Shown here: positions 47,140-56,112 of the stretch, one piece after another
Position numbering within the stretch: position 1 is the stretch's first letter
How the letters are laid out: the number at the start of each line of letters is the position of its first letter
The notes under the pieces: model-generated
What the model saw: the letters and a program-made list of their open reading frames with translations, nothing else
Told to the model about the DNA's origin: nothing
The model's database searches: none
Origin: Ramlibacter pallidus
Lineage (GTDB): Bacteria; Pseudomonadota; Gammaproteobacteria; Burkholderiales; Burkholderiaceae_C
Assembly (NCBI RefSeq): GCF_015070875.1
Contig: NZ_JADDIV010000002.1
Coordinates: forward strand, 806,001 to 870,000
Direction of reading: 5' to 3'
DNA length: 64,000 bases
Translations under genes and position numbers: made by a program

Positions 47140-47958
47140 TCAGTAGTTGCCCTTGGGCGCCGCCGCGGCGGCCTTCGAGGGCTCGCCCTTGAACTTCGCG
47201 ACCAGCGCGTTGGTCGACTTGACCATCAGGTTGGTGTCGGTGCCCACGGCGATGAAGGTCGCGCCCATGTCGATGTGCTTGCGCGCCAGCGTCTCGTCCA
47301 ATGTCAGGATGCCGACCGCCTTGCCGGCGGCCTGGATGCGGCGGAACAGGTCGGCGTGCAGCTTCTCCATCTCCGGGTGCCAGGGGTCGCCGACGTGGCC
47401 GAAGGTCGCCGACAGGTCGGCCGGGCCGATGAAGACGCCGTCGACGCCGTCGACGGCCGCGATCGCATCGACGTTGCGCACGCCTTCCTGCGTCTCCACC
47501 TGCACCAGCAGGCAGACCTGGTCGTTGGCCTCCTTGGCGTACGCGGTGTTGCGGCCCCAGCCGGAGGCGCGCGTCGCCGCCATGCCGCGGATGCCGCCGG
47601 GCGGGTAGCGCATGCAGCGCACCAGTTCTTTCGCCTGCTCCGCCGTCTCCACCATGGGCACCAGCAGCGTCTGCACGCCGGCGTCGAGGTATTGCTTGAT
47701 CAGCGCCTGGCCGACGTTGCCGTGGCCCATCGGCACGCGCGCGATGGCGGTCGTGCCGGGGTAGGCGGCGATCACCTGCGATTGCTGCAGCACGTTCATC
47801 GGGTCGTTGGGCGTGTGCTCGGCGTCCAGCAGCAGCCAGTCGAAGCCCGCGGCGGCGCAGATCTCGGTGTTGAGCGGGCCCATCAGGCTGACCCAGAGGC
47901 CGACCTGCGTCCGCTTCTGCGCGATGGCCTGCTTGAACAGGTTGACCGGTGTCTTCAT
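47140..47958 (-). CDS. hpaI: 4-hydroxy-2-oxoheptanedioate aldolase HpaI
   Basis: The 272-residue protein matches HpaI: GLWVSLMGPLNTEICAAAGF, DWLLLDAEHTPNDPMNVLQQ, ARVPMGHGNVGQALIKQYLD, the metal-binding VQVETQEGVRNVDAIAA, and GVDGVFIGPADLSATFGHVG. It splits 4-hydroxy-2-oxoheptanedioate to pyruvate and succinate semialdehyde with a divalent metal, the last step of homoprotocatechuate meta-cleavage. It follows hpaH by nine bases. Confidence 0.93.
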   Translation of the reverse strand: MKTPVNLFKQAIAQKRTQVGLWVSLMGPLNTEICAAAGFDWLLLDAEHTPNDPMNVLQQSQVIAAYPGTTAIARVPMGHGNVGQALIKQYLDAGVQTLLVPMVETAEQAKELVRCMRYPPGGIRGMAATRASGWGRNTAYAKEANDQVCLLVQVETQEGVRNVDAIAAVDGVDGVFIGPADLSATFGHVGDPWHPEMEKLHADLFRRIQAAGKAVGILTLDETLARKHIDMGATFIAVGTDTNLMVKSTNALVAKFKGEPSKAAAAAPKGNY

Positions 47959-47967
47959 GGTGTCTCC

Positions 47968-48768
47968 TCAGGTGAATCGGAAGGCGAAGCGGCCGAGCGG
48001 CCCGTAGTCGGCGTCGAAAGCGTCCCCGCGCTTCGCGGCCACCGGCCGGGTGAAGGAGCCGGCCAGCACGACTTGGCCCGCCTCCAGGCCCTCGCCCCAG
48101 GGCGCGAGCTTGTGCGCCAGCCAGGCGATGCCGACGGCGGGATGGCCCTGGACGCCGGCGGCGAGGCCGGTCTCCTCGACCACGCCGTTCTGCCGCAGGA
48201 TGGCGCCGCACCAGGGCAGGTCGACCTCGCGCGGGTGCACCTGCCGGCCGCCGAGGAGGATGCCGGCGTTGGCCGCGTTGTCGCTGATGGTGTCGAACAC
48301 CTTGCGCGGCGCCTTGGTGTGGCGGTCGAACTGTTCGATGCGGGCGTCGATGATCTCGATGGCCGGTTGGACGTACCCGGTCGCCTCCAGCACGTCGTCC
48401 ACCGTCACCTGCTCGCCGCGCAGCGGTCGCTCAAGGATGAAGGCCAGCTCCACTTCCACCCGGGGCGCAATGAAGCGGTCCGTGGGGATGTCGCCGGGCG
48501 CGAAGAACATGTCGTCCAGCAGCGTGCCGTAGTCGGGCTCGTCGATCTGGCTGGACTGCTGCATGGCACGCGAGGTGAGCCCGATCTTGTGGCCGCGCAC
48601 CTGCCGGCCTTCGGCGACCTTCATCGCGACCCACGCACGCGACACGGCATAGCCGTCGGCGATGGTCATCCCCGGGTGGCGCTTGGAGAAGTGCTCCACC
48701 TGCAGTCGCGACTGCTCGCTGGCGTGCAGTTCCGCGGCCAGGCGCTGGATGGTGGCGTCGTCGAACAT
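47968..48768 (-). CDS. hpaH: 2-oxo-hept-4-ene-1,7-dioate hydratase HpaH
   Basis: The 266-residue protein is a 2-keto-4-pentenoate-hydratase-type enzyme: [15 protein letters not shown] [40 protein letters not shown], the metal site [20 protein letters not shown], and [20 protein letters not shown]. It hydrates the oxo-heptenedioate before aldol cleavage by HpaI. One base separates it from hpaF. Confidence 0.92.
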   Translation of the reverse strand: MFDDATIQRLAAELHASEQSRLQVEHFSKRHPGMTIADGYAVSRAWVAMKVAEGRQVRGHKIGLTSRAMQQSSQIDEPDYGTLLDDMFFAPGDIPTDRFIAPRVEVELAFILERPLRGEQVTVDDVLEATGYVQPAIEIIDARIEQFDRHTKAPRKVFDTISDNAANAGILLGGRQVHPREVDLPWCGAILRQNGVVEETGLAAGVQGHPAVGIAWLAHKLAPWGEGLEAGQVVLAGSFTRPVAAKRGDAFDADYGPLGRFAFRFT

Positions 48769-48769
48769 G

Positions 48770-49177
48770 CTACTTGTTGAACAGCGGGTGCAGCGTGCTG
48801 TGCTTGGCGTCGTACACCTGGCCCGGGCTCTCGTCGATCTGCACCGTGATGCCGATCAGCTCGTCGGCGAAGATGGGCGCGAAGTGCGCCTTCACCACCT
48901 GCAGCAGGCTGTCGCCCGCGCGCTGGTGCACGTCGGTGCTGCGCCCGGCGCCCATGCGCACGTTGATGTAGACGAAGGCGTAGTCCTCGTCGTCCTTGTC
49001 GGCCACGGCGTAGTGCGCGGCGGGATAGGCCAGCACGCGCGTGCCGCCGGTGGGGAACACCTGCCGGCCTTCCTCGTCGCGGAGGGTCAGCATGTGGTCC
49101 GCCAGCGCGCGGCAGAGGCGGCCCATCTGCGTCTTGGTCTCGAGGTTCGGCGTGTAGAGGATGACGCAGTGCGGCAT
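48770..49177 (-). CDS. hpaF: 5-carboxymethyl-2-hydroxymuconate isomerase HpaF
   Basis: The ATG at 49177 gives 135 residues starting MPHCVILY; the proline after the removable Met is the catalytic base of this tautomerase-superfamily enzyme, so this start is preferred over an upstream one. [17 protein letters not shown] and [20 protein letters not shown] fit CHMI proteins. It isomerises the carboxymethyl-hydroxymuconate before decarboxylation. It is one base from hpaD. Confidence 0.9.
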   Translation of the reverse strand: MPHCVILYTPNLETKTQMGRLCRALADHMLTLRDEEGRQVFPTGGTRVLAYPAAHYAVADKDDEDYAFVYINVRMGAGRSTDVHQRAGDSLLQVVKAHFAPIFADELIGITVQIDESPGQVYDAKHSTLHPLFNK

Positions 49178-49178
49178 G

Positions 49179-50105
49179 TCAGAGGCGTTGCTGGATGTTG
49201 GTGTAGCCGGCGGCGCTGGAAGCCTGCGCGGGCGGGATGGCGTCACCGTGCACCGGCGTCACCGGGAACACGGCGTTGATCTGCCCGGTGCCCGAGGCGC
49301 CGAAGTAGGGCGTGACGACGTCCACCTTCCCGTCATATTCCGACCAGCCCAGCGCGCCGAGCAGCATGGCCGTGTCGTGCATGAAGCCTTCACCGTGGCC
49401 CTTGGCCGCGTACTCGGGCAGCATGCCGCAGAAGCGCTTCCAGTCGCCGGCCTGCCACATGCGCACCACGTCCTCGTCGAGCGCTTCGAGGAAGGGGCTC
49501 CAGATGCGGAAGGCGTATTCCGGCGCCAGGCCGTTCTGCGCGAAGCGATGCGACAGCGAGCCGCTGGCGAAGAACGCGACCGTGCCGTCGTAGTGGTCCT
49601 CCACCGCGCGCCGCATCGCCCAGCCGAGGCGGGCACTGTCGTTCAGGTAATGCGCCTGGCACAGGGCCGACACCGAGACCACCCGGAAGTGGCGGTCGGC
49701 GTTCATGTAGCGCATGGGCACCAGCGTGCCGTACTCGGGCGCCAGCGTGGTTTGCGCATGCGCCAGCGTCTCCACGCCCCAGTCGTTGCAGACTTCCGCC
49801 AGCAGCTGGCCCAGGCGCGGGTTGCCGGGGAAGGCATAGGGCATGTTGCTGATGAAGTGCGGCAGCTCGTTGCTGGTGTAGACGCCTTCGAACTGGGCGC
49901 CGCAGTTGATGTGGTAGTTGGCGTTGACCAGCCAGTGCGTGTCGAACACCACGATGGTGTCCACGCCCAGTGCCCGGCAGCGCCGGCCGATCTCGACGTG
50001 GCCGTCGATCGCGTCCTGCCGCGACCCGTGGCGGTCGCCCGGCAGCTCGCTCAGGTACATCGAGGGCACGTGCGTGATCTTGGCGGCGAGAGCGAGCTGG
50101 CCCAT
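49179..50105 (-). CDS. hpaD: Homoprotocatechuate 2,3-dioxygenase HpaD (LigB superfamily)
   Basis: The ATG at 50105 gives 308 residues. ALAAKITHVPSMYLSELPG, VDTIVVFDTHWLVNANYHIN and FFASGSLSHRFAQNGLAPEY carry the metal-binding histidines and glutamate of the class III (LigB) extradiol dioxygenases. It opens 3,4-dihydroxyphenylacetate next to its hydroxyls with iron or manganese. It starts two bases after hpaE. Confidence 0.93.
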   Translation of the reverse strand: MGQLALAAKITHVPSMYLSELPGDRHGSRQDAIDGHVEIGRRCRALGVDTIVVFDTHWLVNANYHINCGAQFEGVYTSNELPHFISNMPYAFPGNPRLGQLLAEVCNDWGVETLAHAQTTLAPEYGTLVPMRYMNADRHFRVVSVSALCQAHYLNDSARLGWAMRRAVEDHYDGTVAFFASGSLSHRFAQNGLAPEYAFRIWSPFLEALDEDVVRMWQAGDWKRFCGMLPEYAAKGHGEGFMHDTAMLLGALGWSEYDGKVDVVTPYFGASGTGQINAVFPVTPVHGDAIPPAQASSAAGYTNIQQRL

Positions 50106-50107
50106 GG

Positions 50108-51565
50108 TCAGGTCCCCCAGTGCGGGATGTGGTGCGAACCCAGGGACACGGCGATGTTCTTGGGCTCCAGGAACACCTCGTAGCTCCAGGTACCGCCCTC
50201 GCGTCCGGTGCCCGAGGCCTTGGTTCCGCCGAAGGGCTGGCGCAGGTCGCGCACGTTCTGGCTGTTGACGAAGCACATGCCGGCCTCGATGCTGGCGGCG
50301 ACACGGTGCGCCCGGCCGATGTTCTCGGTGAACACGTAGCTCGAGAGGCCGTAGGGGATGTCGTTGGCGATGCGGATCGCATCGGCCTCGTCCTCGAACG
50401 GGATCAGGCACGCGACGGGGCCGAAGATCTCGTCCTGCGCGATCTTCATGGCGTTGTCGACGTCGGCGAAGACCGTGGGCAGCACGTAGTTGCCCTTCTT
50501 CACGCGGTCGGGCAGCAACGGCGCCTCCAGGCCGCCGCACAGCAGCGTCGCGCCTTCCTTCTGCCCGAGTTCGATGTAGCCGCGCACCTTGGCGAGGTGG
50601 CCCTGCGAGATCATGGGACCGATGATGCTCTTCTCGTCGAGCGGGTCGCCCACGGCGATCTTCTTCGCGCGCGCGACGAACCTGTCGACGAAACCCGCGT
50701 AGATGGACTTCTGCACCAGGATGCGGCTGCCGGCCGTGCAGCGCTCGCCGTTGTTGGAGAAGATCATGAACACGGCGGCGTCGAGCGCGCGCTCCAGGTT
50801 CGCGTCCTCGAACACCACAAAGGGCGACTTGCCGCCCAGCTCCATGCTGAACTTCTTCAGGCCGGCTGCCTTGACGATGCGGTGGCCGGTGGCCGTGGAG
50901 CCGGTGAAAGAGATGGCGCGCACGTCCGGATGGCGCACCAGCGGTTCGCCGGCCTGCTGGCCGTAGCCGTGCACGACGTTCAGCACGCCGGCCGGGATGC
51001 CGGCTTCCAGCGCGAGTTGGCCCAGCCGCGCGGCCGTCATCGGCGACAGCTCGCTCATCTTCAGCACCGCGGTGTTGCCGAAAGCGAGGCAGGGCGCGAC
51101 CTTCCAGGTGGCCGTCATGAACGGCACGTTCCAGGGCGAGACCAGCGCACAGACCCCGACCGGATGGAACAGCGTGTAGTTCAGGTGCGTGGGCGTCGGG
51201 TACGTGTGGCCGTCCACCCGCGTGCACATCTCGGCGAAGTAGTGGAAGTTGTCGGCGGCGCGCGGCACCAGCTGCTTGCCGGTCTGCGCGATCACCTGGC
51301 CGCTGTCGTCGGTTTCCGTGCGCGCGATCTCCGGCACGTGCTGCGCGATCAGGTCGCCGAGCTTGCGGATCAGTTTCGCGCGCTCGGGCGCCGGCAGGCC
51401 GGCCCACTTCGGGAAAGCGGCCTTGGCCGCGGCGACCGCCTGGTCCACTTCCGCTTCGCCGCCCGAGGCGACCTCGGCCAGCACTTCCTGCGTGGCGGGA
51501 TTGACGGTCTGGAAGTAGTCGGCCGATGCGACGCTCTTCCCGGCGATGAGGTGCTCGATGCGCAT
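50108..51565 (-). CDS. hpaE: 5-carboxymethyl-2-hydroxymuconate semialdehyde dehydrogenase HpaE
   Basis: The 485-residue protein is an NAD aldehyde dehydrogenase. VSPWNVPFMTATWKVAPCLA, FTGSTATGHRIVKAAGLKKF, the general base Glu242 in SMELGGKSPFVVF and the nucleophile Cys276 in SNNGERCTAGSR are all present. It oxidises the semialdehyde made by HpaD. It begins one base after hpaG2. Confidence 0.94.
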   Translation of the reverse strand: MRIEHLIAGKSVASADYFQTVNPATQEVLAEVASGGEAEVDQAVAAAKAAFPKWAGLPAPERAKLIRKLGDLIAQHVPEIARTETDDSGQVIAQTGKQLVPRAADNFHYFAEMCTRVDGHTYPTPTHLNYTLFHPVGVCALVSPWNVPFMTATWKVAPCLAFGNTAVLKMSELSPMTAARLGQLALEAGIPAGVLNVVHGYGQQAGEPLVRHPDVRAISFTGSTATGHRIVKAAGLKKFSMELGGKSPFVVFEDANLERALDAAVFMIFSNNGERCTAGSRILVQKSIYAGFVDRFVARAKKIAVGDPLDEKSIIGPMISQGHLAKVRGYIELGQKEGATLLCGGLEAPLLPDRVKKGNYVLPTVFADVDNAMKIAQDEIFGPVACLIPFEDEADAIRIANDIPYGLSSYVFTENIGRAHRVAASIEAGMCFVNSQNVRDLRQPFGGTKASGTGREGGTWSYEVFLEPKNIAVSLGSHHIPHWGT

Positions 51566-51566
51566 G

Positions 51567-52319
51567 TCAGGGACTGCCGATGGTGTTCATGAGGGCGCCG
51601 ATGCCTTCGATCTCGGTGACGACGATGTCGCCCGGCTGGCAATCGACCACGCCGTCCGGCGTGCCGGTCAGGATCACGTCGCCGGGGTTCAGCGTCATGA
51701 AGCCGGAAAGGTATTCGACGAGGAAAGGCACGTCGAACACCATGTCCTTCGTGCTGCCCTTCTGCGTGACGGCGCCGTTCACGGTGGTCTGCAAGGCCAG
51801 GGCCATCGGGTCGGCGATGTCCGCCGCGTCGACCAGCCAGGGGCCGATGGGCGTGGCGCCGTCGCGGTTCTTCACGCGCAGGTTGGGCCGGTACCAGTTC
51901 TCGAGGTGGTCGCGGATCGCGTAGTCGTTGGCGACCGTGTAGCCGGCGATGAAGCCGTACGCGTCCTCGCGCCGGACCTTCTTCGCCTGGCGGCCGATCA
52001 CGACCGCGAGCTCGCATTCGTAGTGCATGAACTGCACGCCGGCCGGACGGACCGTGACCTGCCGGTGGCCTGCCAGCGCGCGCTCGCCCTTCAGGAACAC
52101 GAGCGGCTCGTCCGGTGCCTTGAACGCCAGTTCCTTCGCGTGGTCGGCGTAGTTCAGCCCCAGCGCCACGACCGTACGCGGCCGGTCCGTGGGCGGCAGC
52201 GGCGGCAGCCAGGTGACCTGGTCGGGCCACAGGCGACGGGCATCTTCCAGCACGACCTGGCCGTCGCGCTCGGTGGCGTTGTGGACGATGCCGTCGACGA
52301 TGACGCGGGCGCGCTTCAT
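51567..52319 (-). CDS. hpaG2: Fumarylacetoacetate-hydrolase-fold protein HpaG2 (decarboxylase/isomerase part)
   Basis: The ATG at 52319 gives 250 residues and overlaps the hpaG1 stop (ATGA). The FAH core is clear: VVALGLNYADHAKELAFKAP, the metal-binding MHYECELAVVIGRQAKKVRR, and GDVILTGTPDGVVDCQPGDI. In E. coli HpaG is one fused bifunctional protein; here its two halves are separate genes. It decarboxylates 5-oxo-pent-3-ene-1,2,5-tricarboxylate and isomerises the product. Confidence 0.9.
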   Translation of the reverse strand: MKRARVIVDGIVHNATERDGQVVLEDARRLWPDQVTWLPPLPPTDRPRTVVALGLNYADHAKELAFKAPDEPLVFLKGERALAGHRQVTVRPAGVQFMHYECELAVVIGRQAKKVRREDAYGFIAGYTVANDYAIRDHLENWYRPNLRVKNRDGATPIGPWLVDAADIADPMALALQTTVNGAVTQKGSTKDMVFDVPFLVEYLSGFMTLNPGDVILTGTPDGVVDCQPGDIVVTEIEGIGALMNTIGSP

Positions 52320-52936
52320 GCGGACTCCGCCACCAGCAGGTTGCTCAGGGTGCCCAGCGCGGGCATGGAGATGTCGATGCGGTCGCCCGCCTTCGCGCGC
52401 GGCCGGGGCACGTCGCAGCCCAGCATGAGCATGTCGCCCTCGCCGAGCGTCATGAACTCGCTGACGTCGGCCAGCAGCTTGTCGGCCGGCCGCACCAGTT
52501 GCGAGAAGCGCACCGTCTGCTTCAGCTCGCCGTTGATGCGCACTTCCAGCTTGAACACGGCCGGGTCGCCGGCTTCGTTGCGGGCGCGGATGCGGTCGCC
52601 GATGCCGAGGAAGCCGTCGAGGGCGTTGAACCGGACGGGCGGCCGGAAGAAGCTGTCCTGCGGCAGGCGCAGGTCGTTCATCAGCACGTAGCCCTCCACC
52701 TCGCGCGGCGACTTCATCACCATGGCCACGGTGGCGCCCACTTCGACTTCGGTACCCGCCGGCACGCGGATGGTGCCGCCGTTCTCGGTCCACGTGTTCG
52801 CCGGCTTGACGTAGAGGACGGGGGCCTGTGGGGGCGCCTTGTAGGGTGGCTCGTTGACCTGGGTGCCGAGCGCGTCGAGCTCCCCGCGGAAGTTCATCAG
52901 CGTGCCGTACACCGTGCCTCGCTTGACCAGGCTCAT
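52316..52936 (-). CDS. hpaG1: Fumarylacetoacetate-hydrolase-fold protein HpaG1
   Basis: The ATG at 52936 gives 206 residues and overlaps the hpaR stop (ATGA). It shows the N-terminal HpaG module: GTVYGTLMNFRGELDALGTQ, APPQAPVLYVKPANTWTENG, VATVAMVMKS-like AVMVMKS region and GEGDMLMLGCDVPRPRAKAG. It pairs with HpaG2. Two genes instead of one fused hpaG is common in Burkholderiales, as far as I recall. Confidence 0.88.
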   Translation of the reverse strand: MSLVKRGTVYGTLMNFRGELDALGTQVNEPPYKAPPQAPVLYVKPANTWTENGGTIRVPAGTEVEVGATVAMVMKSPREVEGYVLMNDLRLPQDSFFRPPVRFNALDGFLGIGDRIRARNEAGDPAVFKLEVRINGELKQTVRFSQLVRPADKLLADVSEFMTLGEGDMLMLGCDVPRPRAKAGDRIDISMPALGTLSNLLVAESA

Positions 52937-53364
52937 GGATGCTCCAGTGCGATCAGTTCGTCGAGCAGCTCGTAGAGCTGCGCCAGTTTCTGCTTGCCCA
53001 GCGACCGTTCGAGCCACTGGTAGTGGTCTTCGATGGTGCAGGAAAGCCGCTGCACCATCTTCCGGCCGCGCGGCGTGGCCTCGACCACCGTCCGTCGCTG
53101 GTCGGCCGGGTCGCGCTCGCGCCGGATCAGCCCGTCGCGCTCCATGCGCGCCAGCACGCCGGTGAGGCTGGGCCCCAGGATGTAGGCCTCGCGCGCGACG
53201 CGGCCGGTCTCCACCGTGCCGTGTTCGCCCAGCACGCGCAGCACGCGCCATTGCTGGTCCGACAGCCCATGCTCGCGCAGGCTCGGCCGTGTGTGCGTCA
53301 TCACCGATTCGCGGGCCTGCAGCAACAGGCGAGGGAGGTTGCGGTGGACGAAAGTCGTACTCAT
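52933..53364 (-). CDS. hpaR: MarR-family regulator HpaR of homoprotocatechuate degradation
   Basis: The 143-residue protein has the MarR winged helix (RPSLREHGLSDQQWRVLRVL, EAYILGPSLTGVLARMERDG, RERDPADQRRTVVEATPRGR) and helices for dimerisation at both ends. HpaR represses the hpa genes until 4-hydroxyphenylacetate or homoprotocatechuate is present. It is the first gene of the transcript, and a perfect palindrome lies 12 bases upstream of its start, so it represses itself and the whole operon. Confidence 0.92.
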   Translation of the reverse strand: MSTTFVHRNLPRLLLQARESVMTHTRPSLREHGLSDQQWRVLRVLGEHGTVETGRVAREAYILGPSLTGVLARMERDGLIRRERDPADQRRTVVEATPRGRKMVQRLSCTIEDHYQWLERSLGKQKLAQLYELLDELIALEHP

Positions 53365-53375
53365 GGGCGGCCGTT

Positions 53376-53391
53376 ATTTAACATGTTAAAT
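53376..53391. promoter_or_regulatory. Palindromic HpaR operator upstream of the hpa operon
   Basis: ATTTAACATGTTAAAT is a perfect 16-bp palindrome, strikingly AT-rich in this GC-rich region. It is 12-27 bases upstream of hpaR, where a MarR-type repressor would block the promoter. Confidence 0.75.
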
Positions 53392-53467
53392 GAAGCGCGG
53401 CGCCGGTCAAGCGGGACGTCCCCACATCGTGCCGATGAGTTGGCGGCGGCCGCCCTACACTCCAGCC

Positions 53468-54856
53468 ATGGCGAAGGACAAGACGGTCTACAGCTGCACC
53501 GAATGCGGCGGCAGCAGCCCCAAGTGGCAAGGCAAGTGCCCGCACTGCGGCGCCTGGAACACGCTCATCGAAGGGGTGGCCGAGGCGCCGGCGGCCACGC
53601 GCAACCGCTTCGCGTCGCTGGCACCGGCTTCCGAAGTCGCGGTGCTGGCCGACATCGAGGCGGCCGAGGTGCCGCGCACGCCCACGGGCATCGGCGAACT
53701 CGACCGCGTGCTGGGCGGCGGCATCGTCGAGGGCGGCGTGGTGCTGATCGGCGGCGACCCCGGCATCGGCAAGTCCACGCTGCTGCTGCAGGCGCTCGAC
53801 GGCCTGCAGCGCTCGGCACTTCCGACGCTGTATGTCACGGGCGAAGAGAGCGGAGCCCAGGTGGCGCTGCGTTCGCGCCGGCTCGGGCTGGAGCAGTCGC
53901 AGGTGAAGGTGCTGGCGGAGATCCAGCTGGAGAAGATCCTGGCGACGATTGCGGCGCAGCAGCCGGCCGTCGCGGTGATCGACTCGATCCAGACGGTGTA
54001 TTCGGACCAGCTCACCTCCGCGCCCGGCTCCGTGGCGCAGGTGCGTGAATGCGCGGCGCACCTCACGCGCGCCGCCAAGTCCGGCGGCACCACCATCGTG
54101 CTGGTCGGCCATGTCACCAAGGAAGGCGCGCTGGCCGGGCCGCGCGTGCTGGAGCACATGGTGGACACGGTGCTCTATTTCGAGGGCGACACGCATTCCA
54201 GCTTCCGCCTGGTGCGGGCGATCAAGAACCGCTTCGGCGCGGTCAACGAGATCGGCGTCTTCGCGATGACGGAGAAGGGCCTCAAGGGCGTCGCCAACCC
54301 GAGCGCGATCTTCCTGTCGCAGCACAGCGAGCCGGTGCCCGGCAGCTGCGTGCTGGTCACCCTGGAAGGCACGCGGCCGATGCTGGTGGAGATCCAGGCG
54401 CTGGTGGACAGCGGCGGCCCCAGCCCGAGGCGGCTGTCCGTCGGGCTGGACCGCGACCGGCTTGCGATGCTGCTGGCGGTGCTGCACCGGCACGCCGGCG
54501 TGGCCTGCATGGACCAGGACGTCTTCGTCAATGCGGTGGGCGGCGTGCGCATCAGCGAACCGGCGGCCGACCTGGCGGTGATGCTGGCGATCGCGTCGTC
54601 GCTGCGCGGCCGGGCCTTGCCCAAGGGCTTCCTCGCCTTCGGCGAGGTCGGCCTGGCCGGCGAGGTGCGGCCGGCGCCGCGGGGCCAGGAACGCCTGCGC
54701 GAAGCGGCCAAGCTCGGCTTCTCGGTGGCGATCGTGCCGAAGGCCAACGCGCCCAAGCCGGGCGCGCGCGGCGCGGCCAGGGAAATGGAAGGCCTCACGA
54801 TCCACCCGGTGGAGCGGATCGAGGAAGCGTTGGAAGTGGTGAGGGGACTCGCATGA
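53468..54856 (+). CDS. radA: DNA repair protein RadA
   Basis: The ATG at 53468 gives 462 residues starting MAKDKTVYSCTECGGSSPKW. The N-terminal C4 zinc finger (CTEC, CPHC), the Walker A site GDPGIGKSTLLLQAL near residue 98, the RadA motif KNRFGAVNEIGVFAM, and the C-terminal Lon-like domain (LPKGFLAFGEVGLAGEVRPA) are complete. RadA is a hexameric helicase helping recombination and natural transformation, related in role to the broken comM. Its stop overlaps the next start. Confidence 0.95.
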   Translation: MAKDKTVYSCTECGGSSPKWQGKCPHCGAWNTLIEGVAEAPAATRNRFASLAPASEVAVLADIEAAEVPRTPTGIGELDRVLGGGIVEGGVVLIGGDPGIGKSTLLLQALDGLQRSALPTLYVTGEESGAQVALRSRRLGLEQSQVKVLAEIQLEKILATIAAQQPAVAVIDSIQTVYSDQLTSAPGSVAQVRECAAHLTRAAKSGGTTIVLVGHVTKEGALAGPRVLEHMVDTVLYFEGDTHSSFRLVRAIKNRFGAVNEIGVFAMTEKGLKGVANPSAIFLSQHSEPVPGSCVLVTLEGTRPMLVEIQALVDSGGPSPRRLSVGLDRDRLAMLLAVLHRHAGVACMDQDVFVNAVGGVRISEPAADLAVMLAIASSLRGRALPKGFLAFGEVGLAGEVRPAPRGQERLREAAKLGFSVAIVPKANAPKPGARGAAREMEGLTIHPVERIEEALEVVRGLA

Positions 54857-55653
54857 AACTGGCCGTGCTGTCGGACATCCATGGCAACCTGCCCGCGCTG
54901 CGGGCGGTGCTGGAAGACGTGGAACGCGAACGCGTGGACACCATCGTCAACCTCGGCGACATCCTCAGCGGCCCGCTGCTGCCGCGCGAGACGGCGGACT
55001 TCCTGATGGCGCGCGACCTCATCACCATCGCCGGCAACCACGAGCGCCAAGTGCTGCAGATGAAGGACGCCGGCGGCGCGCCGGACCTGCGCAGCAGCGA
55101 CGGCTACGCCGTGTCGCAGCTGCAGGCGCCGCACTACGACTGGCTGCGCACGCTGCCCGCGACGCACTGGCTCGCCGACGACGTGCTGCTGGTGCACGGC
55201 ACGCCGTCGACCGACCTGGTGTACTGGCTGGAGACCATCACGCGCGATTTCGGCAACGAGGGTTCGCGCGGCATCCGTGCGGCATCGGCGGGGGAAATCG
55301 CCACGCGCATGGCGGCCGGCGGCGGCGCCGAGCGTGCCTCGCTGGTGCTGTGCGGCCACAGCCACGTGCCCCGCGTGGTCCAGAGCGCCAGCACGCTGGT
55401 CGTCAACCCGGGCAGTGTCGGCCTGCAGGCTTACGAGGACGACCACGTGGCGCGCCACTGCACCGAAAACGGCAGCCCGCATGCGCGCTACGCGATCGTC
55501 GAGCGGCGGCCCGCGGGCTGGACGGCGAGGCTTTGCAGCGTGGCCTACGACTGGCACGCGATGGAGCGCCTTGCCGCGGCGAACGGCCGCCCGGACTGGG
55601 CGCATGCGCTCGCCACGGGCCGCATGCCCGCGCTGGGACAATGGCGCCCATGA
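54853..55653 (+). CDS. Calcineurin-like metallophosphoesterase
   Basis: The 266-residue protein has the five metallophosphoesterase motifs: LAVLSDIHGNLPAL, IVNLGDILSGP, ITIAGNHERQV, LLVHGTP and LVLCGHSHVPRVV, with the substrate end VNPGSVGLQAYEDDH. It binds two metal ions and hydrolyses phosphodiesters; the YfcE-like branch fits. Its ATG overlaps the radA stop (ATGA). Confidence 0.9.
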   Translation: MKLAVLSDIHGNLPALRAVLEDVERERVDTIVNLGDILSGPLLPRETADFLMARDLITIAGNHERQVLQMKDAGGAPDLRSSDGYAVSQLQAPHYDWLRTLPATHWLADDVLLVHGTPSTDLVYWLETITRDFGNEGSRGIRAASAGEIATRMAAGGGAERASLVLCGHSHVPRVVQSASTLVVNPGSVGLQAYEDDHVARHCTENGSPHARYAIVERRPAGWTARLCSVAYDWHAMERLAAANGRPDWAHALATGRMPALGQWRP

Positions 55654-56072
55654 ACTTCCAGAAGATCGCCCTGCCGATCCTCGGCGTGGCCGTGGTCGCC
55701 ATCGCCTACCGCGCCTATGGCTGGGGCGGGGTGGCGCTGGCCGCCGGCGGCATCGTGATGTGGATGCTGCTGCACTTCACCCGCATGATGAAGGTGCTGC
55801 AGGGCGCCGCCAACCGGCCGGTCGGCTGGGTGGACAGCGCGGTGATGCTCCACGCGAAGCTGCGCCCCGGCGTCAACCTGCTGCACGTGATGGCGCTGAC
55901 CAAGGCCATCGGCGAGCTGCTCAGCGAGAAGGACGCGCAGCCGGAGGTCTTCCGCTGGACCGACGGCTCCGGCTCGCACGTCACCTGCGAGTTCGTGCAG
56001 GGCAAGCTGGTGAAGTGGACGCTGTTCCGCCCGCCCGTCCCGGAAGAAGGCGCGGCGGCGCCTGCCCCGTAA
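55650..56072 (+). CDS. Hypothetical membrane-anchored protein
   Basis: The 140-residue protein has two N-terminal hydrophobic segments (IALPILGVAVVAIAYRAYGW and GGVALAAGGIVMWMLLHFTR) and a soluble tail (VNLLHVMALTKAIGELLSEK, SGSHVTCEFVQGKLVKWTLF). It overlaps the preceding stop by four bases and is 40 bases before ilvE. Proteins like this follow radA in related bacteria, but the function is unknown to me. Confidence 0.75.
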   Translation: MNFQKIALPILGVAVVAIAYRAYGWGGVALAAGGIVMWMLLHFTRMMKVLQGAANRPVGWVDSAVMLHAKLRPGVNLLHVMALTKAIGELLSEKDAQPEVFRWTDGSGSHVTCEFVQGKLVKWTLFRPPVPEEGAAAPAP

Positions 56073-56112
56073 AATGGCCGGTTTCCGCGATTCCACGTAG
56101 AAGGACACTTTC

